A stretch of 64,000 bases of DNA, taken from an uncultured Marinicella sp. Its GTDB lineage: Bacteria > Pseudomonadota > Gammaproteobacteria > Xanthomonadales > Marinicellaceae. This document shows, piece by piece, positions 1 to 9,600 of the stretch (the stretch's first letter is position 1; every line of letters starts with the position of its first letter). The stretch lies in contig CANNAM010000005.1 in the NCBI GenBank assembly GCA_947502595.1, forward strand, positions 62,001 through 126,000, written 5' to 3'. A program made the position numbers and the translations under genes. The notes below the pieces were generated by a model. The model searched no databases, was not told the origin of the DNA, and was given only the letters and a program-made list of their open reading frames with translations.

Positions 1-411
1 GTACAGCAGCTTGAGTTGCCAGCAACATTCTTAAGCGCCATGGAAGAGTCTAAGCGCATCACCAGCCACATTGCCAGAAAGCGACATTTTCAGTACATGG
101 GTAAAATCTTATTGAAAAATGACCACCAAGCCATCCAAGCCAAATTGGCACAAATCAATAACATGGACGGTCATTTTCAAATCAGGGATGCGGTGATTAA
201 CTTATGGATTGAACAGCTACCTGAACATGAAACCGCATTATTTGACTACCTTTACCAACACCAAGATCACGAGGTGTTAAGTAGTCTCAGACAGACTTTA
301 CGTAACCACCGCAAAAAACCTGAAGATGCCAACTCACGAAAAAAACTGTTTCAAGCGCTGCGCAGTATCGATCAACAACACGAGTTACCCAATCCACTGA
401 CACTGGTTTAA
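1..411 (+). CDS. darP: DarP (YjgA, DUF615) ribosome biogenesis factor, 3' part
   Basis: The frame is open to the left edge, so the start lies outside the window and about 137 residues are visible. The AMEESKRI segment, followed by a basic stretch and the QYMGKIL motif, matches the DUF615/YjgA family, which is usually about 180 residues. So roughly the N-terminal quarter is missing. DarP associates with the 50S subunit late in assembly. It ends 30 bp from the convergent pdxH stop. An inverted repeat (401-406/422-427) spans its stop codon but has no T-run. Confidence 0.85.
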   Translation, partial: VQQLELPATFLSAMEESKRITSHIARKRHFQYMGKILLKNDHQAIQAKLAQINNMDGHFQIRDAVINLWIEQLPEHETALFDYLYQHQDHEVLSSLRQTLRNHRKKPEDANSRKKLFQALRSIDQQHELPNPLTLV

Positions 412-441
412 ACACACTCTGCCAGTGACAACAGCTTGCTA

Positions 442-1080
442 TCAGGGTGCTAAACGGTCTATCTGCCAATCTCCTGACTGCGTTTTTTGGTATTTGAAAC
501 GGTCATGTAAGCGATTGGCACGGCCTTGCCAGAATTCATAACTGCTTGGGATGATGCGATACCCGCCCCAAGCATCTGGCAACGGCACTTCGCCGTCTTT
601 GAATTTTTCCTTGATTTGTTGCAACAATGTCTTGAGCACTGTTCGATTCGATATCACTTGGCTTTGCTCTGATATCCAAGCGCCCAGTTGCGAACCGCGT
701 GGTCGCGAAGTGAAGTATTTGAAAGACTCCATTTGAGAAATTTTTTCAACCGTTCCACTGATTCTGACTTGACGCTCGAGTGCCAACCAAGGAAACAAAA
801 TTGAAGCTTGGGGGTTGGCGTTTATTTCTCGTGCTTTGGCGCTGTTGTAATTAGTGAAAAACACAAAGCCTCGGGCATCAAATAGTTTCAACAACACAGT
901 CCTCACTTGTGGCATGCCATCGGGCGTGACAGTGGCTATACTCATGGCATTAACCTCTGGTAACTCAGCCGCCCTGGCTTGTTCAAACCACAGTTCAAAT
1001 TGTTGCAATGGATCAGCCTGCAAATCTGACCGACTCAACCCAGCTTGGGTGTATTCTTGTCTTATATCACCTATATTCAA
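442..1080 (-). CDS. pdxH: pyridoxamine/pyridoxine 5'-phosphate oxidase
   Basis: PdxH oxidises pyridoxamine or pyridoxine 5'-phosphate to pyridoxal 5'-phosphate using FMN and oxygen, the last step of vitamin B6 synthesis and salvage. The 212-residue length is typical. Family segments are visible: MSIATV, the QVRTVLLK FMN-phosphate region, FVFFTNY, and the C-terminal EFWQGRANRLHDR signature that binds substrate and FMN. The start is TTG, with GAGAG six bases upstream and no better ATG. It follows the GldG-like gene by 32 bp on the same strand and may be its last co-transcribed gene. Confidence 0.96.
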   Translation of the reverse strand: MNIGDIRQEYTQAGLSRSDLQADPLQQFELWFEQARAAELPEVNAMSIATVTPDGMPQVRTVLLKLFDARGFVFFTNYNSAKAREINANPQASILFPWLALERQVRISGTVEKISQMESFKYFTSRPRGSQLGAWISEQSQVISNRTVLKTLLQQIKEKFKDGEVPLPDAWGGYRIIPSSYEFWQGRANRLHDRFKYQKTQSGDWQIDRLAP

Positions 1081-1112
1081 TGGCTACTCTCACAAAATTG
1101 ATTAAACACTGT

Positions 1113-2285
1113 TTACCTTGCTCGACGCGATTTATACCAAAAGTAAGCGCCCAGCAACAACATCAACAAAGGCACTATAATCAACATGACTCCGGCAAAC
1201 AATAAAATATGCTGCTGACTGAAGTGTAACTGCGATTGATGCAAACCAATACTGGGTAAATCTATCCTGTTGTCATGCTGTAACAACCAATCCAGTACGC
1301 GGAATGACATTTCTAAATTACCGCCGCTGCGCAAGTAACTGTTATTCAGAAAATCACTGTCACCAATGACCAACAATCGACTGAGTCCATTGGCACCACT
1401 TATTTCTTGACTGGCTGCCAACACCTGTTGTTTGTCATTAAGCCACAAAGGCTGATTGGCTGTGACAAAAGGCATCACATCATACAAGTCCAATGGGCGA
1501 TCAAAATCTTTATTAATGGCATGTTCGTTGTACTGTTTAATCACCAAGCGACCAGCATGATAAGCATCGGTACGCATCACATCAAACAACAAAGACAGCG
1601 CAGGTTGCTGCACAGCCGTTTGCGGATCTGCCAACCAAAACAGGCTCAGGCCCTGTTCTATTTGTGCTTCCAGCCAGGCCATTTGTGCATCGGTTAAACT
1701 GCTGGCTGGTGAGGGCAAAACAACCAAGCGAGCCATCTTGGGCAGCTGTAATTGTGGTTGCCAATTCAGCACCACTGAACGGTAGTTGGCTGCTTTGAGC
1801 GCACCCAACCAATCGCTGTAGCTGTTGGCCTGTCCGGCATCAAAGGTTTTACCTTGCAACCCATCCAAAAAAACAATCCAGCGATCTGATGGCTGGCTCA
1901 TGCGTTTTAAGCCATTAAAAAAAGCTTCATACGACAAACTAGACAACTGAAAATACTGTTCCCCACTGTGAACCACCATTTCGCCTTGTTTTTGAATGCC
2001 ATACTGTTTAACCAGCTCAGGGCTTAGGCTGGCATCAATGTGATTCACACTGGCAGCAGGTAAGCTGTCTAACAACGGTTGTAAAAAATTATCTACCAAC
2101 ACCGCTGCTGCTGATTCAGGCTGCGCAAACACATCAATACTGATTGGTGGGTGCTGATGCAGCACTTGTTGAGCTGATGCAGGCAGCAAGTCGGCATACT
2201 GATTGGTCACCCGCCATGCAGGTACAGTTTTAGCACTGAGCAGTACCAGCAACAACCAAGCAGCAATCAACAGTACATTCTTCAT
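1113..2285 (-). CDS. GldG-like ABC-transporter auxiliary membrane protein
   Basis: The 390-residue protein has an N-terminal membrane anchor (about residues 4-20), a large extracytoplasmic part and a C-terminal membrane segment (about 362-383) ending in basic residues. This plan matches the GldG/ABC_transp_aux family, whose soluble part has a GIFT/IFT52-like fold, though identity is low and the assignment rests partly on context. It lies 10 bp after an ABC-2 permease, itself overlapping an ATPase. Together they form a GldA/F/G-type set. The substrate is unknown. A role in gliding should not be assumed, because such triads occur in non-gliding proteobacteria. Confidence 0.72.
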   Translation of the reverse strand: MKNVLLIAAWLLLVLLSAKTVPAWRVTNQYADLLPASAQQVLHQHPPISIDVFAQPESAAAVLVDNFLQPLLDSLPAASVNHIDASLSPELVKQYGIQKQGEMVVHSGEQYFQLSSLSYEAFFNGLKRMSQPSDRWIVFLDGLQGKTFDAGQANSYSDWLGALKAANYRSVVLNWQPQLQLPKMARLVVLPSPASSLTDAQMAWLEAQIEQGLSLFWLADPQTAVQQPALSLLFDVMRTDAYHAGRLVIKQYNEHAINKDFDRPLDLYDVMPFVTANQPLWLNDKQQVLAASQEISGANGLSRLLVIGDSDFLNNSYLRSGGNLEMSFRVLDWLLQHDNRIDLPSIGLHQSQLHFSQQHILLFAGVMLIIVPLLMLLLGAYFWYKSRRAR

Positions 2286-2295
2286 GGGTTAGCCT

Positions 2296-3042
2296 TCATA
2301 ACAATCGCCTCAAGCGACCCAACTGCTTGGCAGTAAGCCACATAAAGACAGCCGCACCAGCCAGAAAATACAGCATGGATGCGATCGCAACTTGGCCTTC
2401 ACACAGCCATTTCAGGTGTGTCAAAGGCGAGAGCAACAACAGCCAGTTTAAACCATAGCCCTGACTGCCGGGGTCTGAACCCAACATCCATAATAAGCCA
2501 AAAACCACCAAATTAATTAAGATGGCTACACCGCTTGAACGACAATAGCTGGACAGCAATTGACCCAAAGCAATCAACCAAAACACCAACATCACCAGCC
2601 CAACAGCCCCAAAAGCTACTTGCCACCAATCCAGTGCGCCCCCAGCAGCCAATAACCACGCAGCCAACAACAAATGCAGCATAACAAACACCAACAACCA
2701 CAACTGTGCTTTGAGTTTTGCCACAACCACAGACATAAAACTGTCTCGATTAATCAGCAAATACCACAGGGTGCGCTGTGACCGTTCCATGGCAAATGAG
2801 TAACCCGCCGTCATGGCAACAAGCAACAACAACAATTGCGCAAATGTCATGACAAAAGGCAACCACAATGCTGTGGTGATGGTGGGTGGATTCGGAAGTG
2901 ACTGAAAACTCAGCTGCATGCTGTTATAACGATCAATCATTTGCCACAACAGCCAAGCCAAAATAAAGCTGATGATGGCCAACAACAACCAAATCACAGG
3001 AGAGCGCCACAAGGTTTTGATGTCTTTACTGGTGATATTCAT
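2296..3042 (-). CDS. ABC-2 type permease (GldF-like)
   Basis: This 248-residue protein is strongly hydrophobic with about six membrane segments, the first at about residues 14-32 after a short cytoplasmic head. The layout fits ABC-2 permeases of the GldF/NosY kind. Its ATG overlaps the ATPase stop in an ATGA, showing translational coupling, and the GldG-like gene follows after 10 bp. The three gene products probably form one inner-membrane exporter. No substrate can be read from the sequence. Confidence 0.8.
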   Translation of the reverse strand: MNITSKDIKTLWRSPVIWLLLAIISFILAWLLWQMIDRYNSMQLSFQSLPNPPTITTALWLPFVMTFAQLLLLLVAMTAGYSFAMERSQRTLWYLLINRDSFMSVVVAKLKAQLWLLVFVMLHLLLAAWLLAAGGALDWWQVAFGAVGLVMLVFWLIALGQLLSSYCRSSGVAILINLVVFGLLWMLGSDPGSQGYGLNWLLLLSPLTHLKWLCEGQVAIASMLYFLAGAAVFMWLTAKQLGRLRRLL

Positions 3043-3737
3043 GCGCTCACCGGCGCCTGTGAAGCAACCGTTTGATGGCGAAAATCTTGTAGTGCTTGTT
3101 GGTATAAACTGCTGAAGCTTTGTTTGCCATCATAAGCTGCCGAATGAATGACTTGGCCTAATTCCATCACCACCACCCAGTCAGCTAAATCCTGAGCTTC
3201 ATGCATGATGTGAGTGGCCATCACTATGGATTTGGACTGTTTCCATTGCTGCACCTGTGCTTTAAAGGCAGTTAAGATCTCATGATCCATGCCATTCATT
3301 GGTTCATCCAATAACAGTAAGTCAGCCGCAGATGCCGACAATTGAGCCAATGACAGTCGCTGCCTGTAACCCAATGATAAATGTTGAGTCAATTTATCTG
3401 CAACATGGGTTAGCTGCCATTGCTGTAACAGTGCTTCAAGGCGGTTCGGACTGATCAGCTCATCACTTAAACTCAGCACAAAAGCCAATTGTTGCTGCAC
3501 GGTTAATTGTGGGTAAAATGCAGCCGGTTCCGGCATTATAAATGCACGGCTGTCAGCGCCCAGTTCCAGCGTGCCTGAATCAGGCAGACTGATACCAGCC
3601 AACACCTGAAGCAAGGATGACTTTCCTGCGCCATTGGCGCCAAGCAACACCGTTAAACCAGGTTGCGGCAATGTCAGGTTGATACCTCGCAAGATTAGTT
3701 GTCCCGTTCTATTCAAACAAAGGTTGTTTAACTTCAT
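3039..3737 (-). CDS. ABC transporter ATP-binding protein (GldA-like)
   Basis: A complete ABC ATPase of 232 residues. Visible motifs are Walker A GANGAGKS (33-40), the signature LSLGYRQR (120-127, LSLGY in place of the usual LSGGQ), Walker B LLLLDEP with D144/E145, and the switch histidine H176. It heads the three-gene operon running leftward into the permease and GldG-like genes. It is divergent from the desaturase gene across 123 bp, which contains a 10-bp palindrome that could be a shared operator. Confidence 0.93.
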   Translation of the reverse strand: MKLNNLCLNRTGQLILRGINLTLPQPGLTVLLGANGAGKSSLLQVLAGISLPDSGTLELGADSRAFIMPEPAAFYPQLTVQQQLAFVLSLSDELISPNRLEALLQQWQLTHVADKLTQHLSLGYRQRLSLAQLSASAADLLLLDEPMNGMDHEILTAFKAQVQQWKQSKSIVMATHIMHEAQDLADWVVVMELGQVIHSAAYDGKQSFSSLYQQALQDFRHQTVASQAPVSA

Positions 3738-3764
3738 GTATTTAGCTTGGATTCAGACTGATGT

Positions 3765-3774
3765 AGGGCGCCCT
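3765..3774. promoter_or_regulatory. perfect 10-bp palindrome between divergent genes
   Basis: AGGGCGCCCT lies in the 123-bp divergent region between the ABC ATPase start (minus) and the desaturase start (plus). It is GC-rich in an AT-rich spacer and close to both genes, so it may be an operator. It does not match the FabR operator I know for desaturase control. Ten bases is short, so this stays tentative. Confidence 0.25.
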
Positions 3775-3860
3775 CTATTTATGAGCGCGCACGGTTTTAA
3801 CTGGCTATTGTAAATATATTTCATTATAGTAAGCAATTACCTTAACACAACCCATAATTT

Positions 3861-5066
3861 ATGCATCCAATTTTAGAATTTCTTGATGGCGGTTTATTGA
3901 GCTTATCTGCTTGGCAGTTGGTACTTTACACCTTCATCGCTGTACAAATCACTTTATCTGGCGTCAGCTTATATTTACACCGTGAACAAACACACCGGGG
4001 CATTCAGTTGCACCCTGTTATCCAACACTTCTACCGATTTTGGTTGTGGTTCACCACTGGCATGTTAACCAAAGACTGGGTGGCCATTCATCGCAAACAC
4101 CATGCCCATTGTGAAACCGAAGATGATCCGCACAGCCCGCAAATCCACGGCATCAAAAAAGTCCTTTTCCATGGCGTCACTTTATACACCGAAGAACGTA
4201 AAAACACCGAAACCCTAAAAAAATACGGTCAAGGCACACCAGATGACTGGGTGGAAAGAAACATTTACACCCGTTTTCACTATCTAGGAATTGTGGCAAT
4301 GGCATTGATTAACACGGCTTTATTTGGCGTCATTGGCCTGTGTATTTTCGCCATTCAGTTGGTTTGGATTCCATTCTTTGCTGCAGGGGTAATCAATGGC
4401 GTAGGTCATTTTGCTGGTTATCGCAATTACCGCACTGATGATTCATCAAGAAACATCACCCGTTTTGCGTTCTTTATTTATGGTGAAGAATTACATAACA
4501 ACCACCATGCTTTTCCTTCTTCATGCAAGTTTGCACACAAGAAAGGTGAACATGACATTGGCTGGTATACCATCAAGCTACTGAATAAATTTGGTTTGTG
4601 TAAAATCAAAAAAGTCGTACCAGACCTTTATGTTGACAGTAAAAACAGTGATTTCGATGGTGATACTGTTAAAGCCATATTGACCCATAAATTCAATGTG
4701 CTACAACTGTATATCAAAGATGTCATCAAACCTAATTTGATCAGTGAATACAACAGCACATCTGGTGCTTTTAGAAAAAAGATCAAACAATACACCCACA
4801 ATTTATCTTTAGATCCGCAGTTCATGAAATCAGACATCAAAAACAAGTGGCACAGCTACTTTGAGGACAGCCAATCATTAAAAAGTTTGTTGCAGTACAA
4901 GGAAGAGTTACAAGCTATTTGGGATAACAACGCCAAGTCAATGGAAGAGATGATTGAAGACTTCAAGGCATGGTGTACCAAAGCAGAGAAAAGTGGCAAC
5001 CAACTATTACAGGATTTTGCGCAATCTTTGAGTCAATATAAATTGGCTGCTTTTGTTGCTAAATAA
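3861..5066 (+). CDS. acyl-CoA type fatty acid desaturase
   Basis: An integral membrane di-iron desaturase of 401 residues. The three histidine boxes that bind the iron pair are intact: HREQTH (40-45), HRKHH (77-81) and HNNHH (212-216). Hydrophobic hairpins flank them. This is the OLE1/DesB-like group that puts a delta-9 double bond into saturated acyl chains to adjust membrane fluidity. The C-terminal 130 or so residues are charged and helical, as in other proteobacterial members near 400 residues. A strong terminator follows at 5088-5117, so the gene is probably monocistronic. Confidence 0.93.
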   Translation: MHPILEFLDGGLLSLSAWQLVLYTFIAVQITLSGVSLYLHREQTHRGIQLHPVIQHFYRFWLWFTTGMLTKDWVAIHRKHHAHCETEDDPHSPQIHGIKKVLFHGVTLYTEERKNTETLKKYGQGTPDDWVERNIYTRFHYLGIVAMALINTALFGVIGLCIFAIQLVWIPFFAAGVINGVGHFAGYRNYRTDDSSRNITRFAFFIYGEELHNNHHAFPSSCKFAHKKGEHDIGWYTIKLLNKFGLCKIKKVVPDLYVDSKNSDFDGDTVKAILTHKFNVLQLYIKDVIKPNLISEYNSTSGAFRKKIKQYTHNLSLDPQFMKSDIKNKWHSYFEDSQSLKSLLQYKEELQAIWDNNAKSMEEMIEDFKAWCTKAEKSGNQLLQDFAQSLSQYKLAAFVAK

Positions 5067-5087
5067 TTAACCGTAAGAACCCATGAC

Positions 5088-5117
5088 CCGGTGGCATCTT
5101 ATGTCACCGGTTTTTTT
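5088..5117 (+). terminator. intrinsic terminator of the desaturase gene
   Basis: A 10-bp stem (CCGGTGGCAT with ATGTCACCGG, one G-T wobble) with the loop CTT is followed directly by seven T residues. It lies 21 bp after the desaturase stop. Confidence 0.92.
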
Positions 5118-5307
5118 GCCTAGAAATACCCAGGTCATACAAGTATTTTTACTCCGCATCTTCTGCCTGTAATCACCACTGGTTGCTCCCTAAATAAATC
5201 ATCAATTGTTTAATCTATGTGAAATTTACACTTACAGTCCTTCACCACTAACTCACATCCTCATGTAGATAATGCTGTATGACATCAACCGCACTGAAGA
5301 GGATTAC

Positions 5308-6567
5308 ATGAAAAATTATATTTACCTGGGCATTATCACACTGTTAGGCACAACCTATCATTCATTGGCCACTGCTGCCAATGAAATTCATTTGCCACAA
5401 AATACAACTGACATTGCTGTAGCCAGCAATCACTCAGCTACTGATTTACTTAAAGCATCATCACAACCAACTCGAGTGAATGCAGTACACTTGTCACCAT
5501 TCACTGAAGAACTGTCTTCTACAGCCATAACAATTGATATCAATCAAACCGAAATCATTAATGGCATCCAATATTTACAAACATCAGGGTACCTGAATTT
5601 ATCTGAAGATAACACCGCACCAGGACTGACTGTATTTGAGCTTTTTGTACCGGCAGGCAGTGAAACGGCAGTCAACAGATTAGATGTAGATTTGTTAGCC
5701 AACACCGAATATTCACTGATGGCCATTGGTGATGGCTTCAACCAACCAATAAGCTTAATGCATATGGTTGATGACAACAGTCCACCGACTGCTGGCCATG
5801 CCAAAGTAAGGGTGGTGCACGCAGCCCCCTTTGCTGCCAGCCTAATGGACACTGCAGTATCTGTTCGCACCGATATGGGTGAACTGGTTAACGGTTTAAC
5901 CGCAGTTGAATTTGGCCAAAATTCTGAATATTTTGAATTACCCGTTGGTACTTATGACTTAAATATTGCCACACCAGATGGCAGCACTCGATTGATTGAT
6001 CTGGCTCCATTGTTACTTAACGAAGGTGAAGTGATAACTTTATATGCGGTAGGCGAAGGCATGAACCAACCACTGGCAGCTTTGGCGGTTTACCAAAACG
6101 GGACTATCGCCAACCTACCTTTAGAAACTCCATTTGATCAGTTGAATGCGGCATTAAGCGGGGCTTGGCATAACCCCAGCACCAGCGGCCAAGGCATCAT
6201 GGTTGAAGTTTTTCCACAATTACAGCGCATCCACGGTGCCTGGTTTACCTTTGATACCACATTTGCTGACAGTGGATAGACAGCAGTGGTTGGTGATACA
6301 AATCATCGCTGGTATACCCTCGAAGGCGCTTACACCAATCTGACAGCAGACTTAGAAGTGGTGCTCACACAAGGCGGTATTTTCAATGATTCAGTTGCAG
6401 TCAATAGAGTTGATGCTGGTGATGCCACGCTGACATTTGACAGTTGCACCACTGCTACACTGACCTATACTTTGGATGAGAGTGGCTTAACTGGTAGCAT
6501 CCCTTTGACAAGACTTTCAGGCGACAATGTGGACCTGTGTGTAACCATGTCAAATGCCACTGAATAA
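5308..6567 (+). pseudogene. secreted DUF4397 protein interrupted by in-frame TAG
   Basis: Translation from ATG 5308 (AGAGG seven bases upstream) gives a signal peptide, then two DUF4397-like repeats (VNAVHLSPF at about 53 and AKVRVVHAAPF at about 170). The start of a C-terminal domain (SGAWHNPSTSGQG) follows. Codon 324 (6277-6279) is TAG. The same frame then stays open for 95 codons to TAA at 6565-6567 and encodes the rest of that domain (HRWYTLEG, LTQGG, SIPLTRLSG). The cyclophilin at 59512-60567 carries the same domain uninterrupted, so the TAG truncates a once-complete protein. A CAG-to-TAG change would explain it. Recent pseudogenisation, readthrough or a sequencing error are all possible. 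Translated as is, the product is 323 residues, exported, with half a domain. Confidence 0.8.
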
Positions 6568-6591
6568 GTAAATAGAAACCAGTTTAAAAAA

Positions 6592-6620
6592 AGCCCATGA
6601 AATAGCTCATGGGCTTTTTT
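6592..6620. terminator. bidirectional intrinsic terminator
   Basis: A 9-bp perfect stem (AGCCCATGA with TCATGGGCT, loop AATAGC) has T residues on the right and an A-run on the left. It can stop both the DUF4397 gene (plus) and dnaE (minus), which converge here. Confidence 0.92.
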
Positions 6621-6646
6621 ATGGCTTAACTGAAATGAATCAATGC

Positions 6647-9600
6647 TCAGTTTTTGGTCAGCACTTTTTGGATAGAGGCTTTGCTTAAAGCTTCAATCAA
6701 CAAAGAATAAGAAGGTCTGATTTTATGTTGTTCAGAAAGCTTCAAATTAACTTTTTGTTCGGAATTTTTATAATGAACATACAGTTGTGCTTTGCCTTTA
6801 CCATGTTTTTGCAACAACTCATTGATGTCATCAGTTAAATGATTGCTGTGCTTTTTACTGACAAAACAAATGCGATCGCAATACAAAGCCACCGCTTCTT
6901 CAATGCTGTACAAATGACTGACAGATGTCACAAACACTTCGTTGTCTGGTTTACCGTCTTTGCCTTTAAAAGACTTAAACCCTGCAGTTCCTTCTACCAT
7001 AATCATGGCATTGGCTTCTAACAGTGGCTGGTATTCATAATAGTTTTGTTCACTTAAACTGAATTCAAACACCCCAGACTGGTCAACAATCCGAACTTTA
7101 ATCTTGCCCCTGAAGCCAGGTCGCACACCCGTCACCAATCCCAGTACCCGGTAGTCTTTGGGTTTGGATTTTTTAATGTTCATCTCATGAAATTTGGCCA
7201 ACTCGAACGTGGTCACATGGCCCAACCATTGAGTTGCAGGACGCAACGGGTGATCACTTAAAAAAGTACCTGTGACGGTTTTTTCTGCCAACAACCGTTC
7301 TAAGTCAGCATCCTCTGGCACATCTGGCAACGGAATGGATTGGTATGATGCATTACCTGCTGCATTTCCAAATAAATCAAACTGACCAGAATCACGGTCT
7401 TTGCTCATTTGATCAGCCGCTTTGACCACTTGTTCCATACCATCCAATAGTTGGCGTCGATTGGGGTGCAATTGATCAAACGCTCCGGCTCTGATCAATG
7501 CCTCTAACGTACGCTTGTTTACTTTTCTTAAATTAACTCGGGTGCACAAGTCTTGAAAGGACTTAAATTGGCCGCCTTGCTCACGTGCCACAACCAATTC
7601 CTCAATGGCGCCTTCACCCACACCTTTGATGGCTCCCATGCCATATATGATGGCACCATCTTTGGCTATGAACTTGTATATTGATTCATTCACATCTGGT
7701 GGTTTAACCGCAATCTTAAAGCTTCTGATATCAAACAGTTGGTTGATAACTTTTTCTGTGTTGTCCATATCAGCAGACAACACAGCAGCCATAAAATGTA
7801 CTGGATAATGGGCTTTTAAATAGGCTGTTTGGTACGACACCAAAGCATAGGCCGCTGAATGTGATTTATTGAAACCATAACCAGCAAAAGTTTCAATCTG
7901 GGAAAATATATTGGCAGCCAGCTGACCATCAACACCGCGCTCTGTGGCGCCATCGATAAAGACTTGCTTTTGTTGCTCCATCACTTCAGCAATCTTTTTA
8001 CCCATGGCCTTACGCAGAATATCGGCACCACCTAAGGTGAAACCAGCCAGCACCTGAGCAATCTGCATCACCTGTTCTTGGTACAAAATAACCCCGTAAG
8101 TGGGCTGTAAAATATCTTTTAATTTGTCGTGCATGTAATTTGGCGTTTCTAAGCCATGCTTACATTTAACATAAGTATCCACCATGCCAGAGTCCAACGG
8201 ACCAGGTCGATACAATGCCACCAAGGCAATGATGTCTTCAAAACGGTCTGGCCTGAGTCGCCCAATCAAACCTTGCATGCCTGATGACTCCAACTGAAAC
8301 ACTGAGGTGGTCTTCGCTGAACGCAACAAAGTAAAGGTTTTTTTGTCATCTAAAGGCAAAGTTTCAATGTCTAATTTATGACCGGTTTCTTTTTCAATTG
8401 ACTGCAATGCCCAGTCAATGACCGTCAATGTTCGCAAGCCCAAAAAGTCGAATTTCACCAAACCAATTGATTCAACATCGTCTTTATCAAATTGCGAAAC
8501 GACTGACTGGGAGTTTTCTTCCACATAAACCGGACAAAAATCACTGATGGCACTGGGGGCAATGACCACACCACCGGCGTGTTTACCTACATTTCTTTTC
8601 AAACCTTCAAGTTTCAGCGATAAATCAATCACTTCTTGCGCTTCTTCGTCTTCTTCATACAAGGCCGCCAATTCAGGGGCTTTTTGCATTGACTCGGTTA
8701 AACTGATGCCTAAATCATTGGGAATTAATTTAGCGATGCCATCCACCACTGGATAAGGATAACCCAATACCCTGCCGGCATCTCTGATCACAGCTTTGGC
8801 GTTCATGGAACCGTAGGTGATGATCTGACTTACTTTTTCTTTGCCATACTTATCAGCTACATAAGCGATTACTTCATCCCGCCTGTCCATACAAAAATCG
8901 ACATCAAAGTCAGGCATAGATACCCGCTCCGGATTCAAAAACCGCTCAAACAGCAATTCATACTTCAGCGGATCTAAACTGGTGATATACAGCACAAAAG
9001 CCACCAAAGAACCGGCACCTGAACCACGGCCTGGGCCCACTGGAATGTGGTTGTCTTTTGACCACTTAATAAAATCTGAAACTATTAAAAAGTAACCTGG
9101 AAAGCCCATGTCCAATATCACTTTTATTTCATGGTCCAGGCGGTCGTGATAGTCCTGCTCAGTGTAATCAGGATCAGGGCCAAATGTGGACAGGAATTTA
9201 TTCAGGTTGTTGCGGCATAATTGTTCGAAATAACTGTCAATGGTTTGGCCTGCGGGAATCGGAAAATCAGGCAGGTAGTAATCTTTGAAGTTAAAGTCTA
9301 AATTACAACGCTGTGCAATTGCATAGCTGTTTTCCACCAACACGGGAAACCGCTGAAACAACTCGCTCATTTCTTCAGTAGATTTAACGTATTGCTCTGG
9401 TGTGTAATCTTTGGGCCTTTTAGGATCAGCCAACACATTACCACGGTTGATACATATCCTGGCTTCATGGGCGTTGAAATCATCTTCATCAAGAAATCGA
9501 CACCGACCACTGGCCACAATCGGCACATCTTGGTGAGCAGCCATATAGATGGCAGCAGAATTGATGTTGGCTTCATTGGCACGTTTGATCTCAGCCACGG

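Noticed and set aside
401..427. CACTGG/CCAGTG inverted repeat at the darP stop as terminator
   Set aside because: Only 6 bp, 15-base loop and no T-run on either strand.
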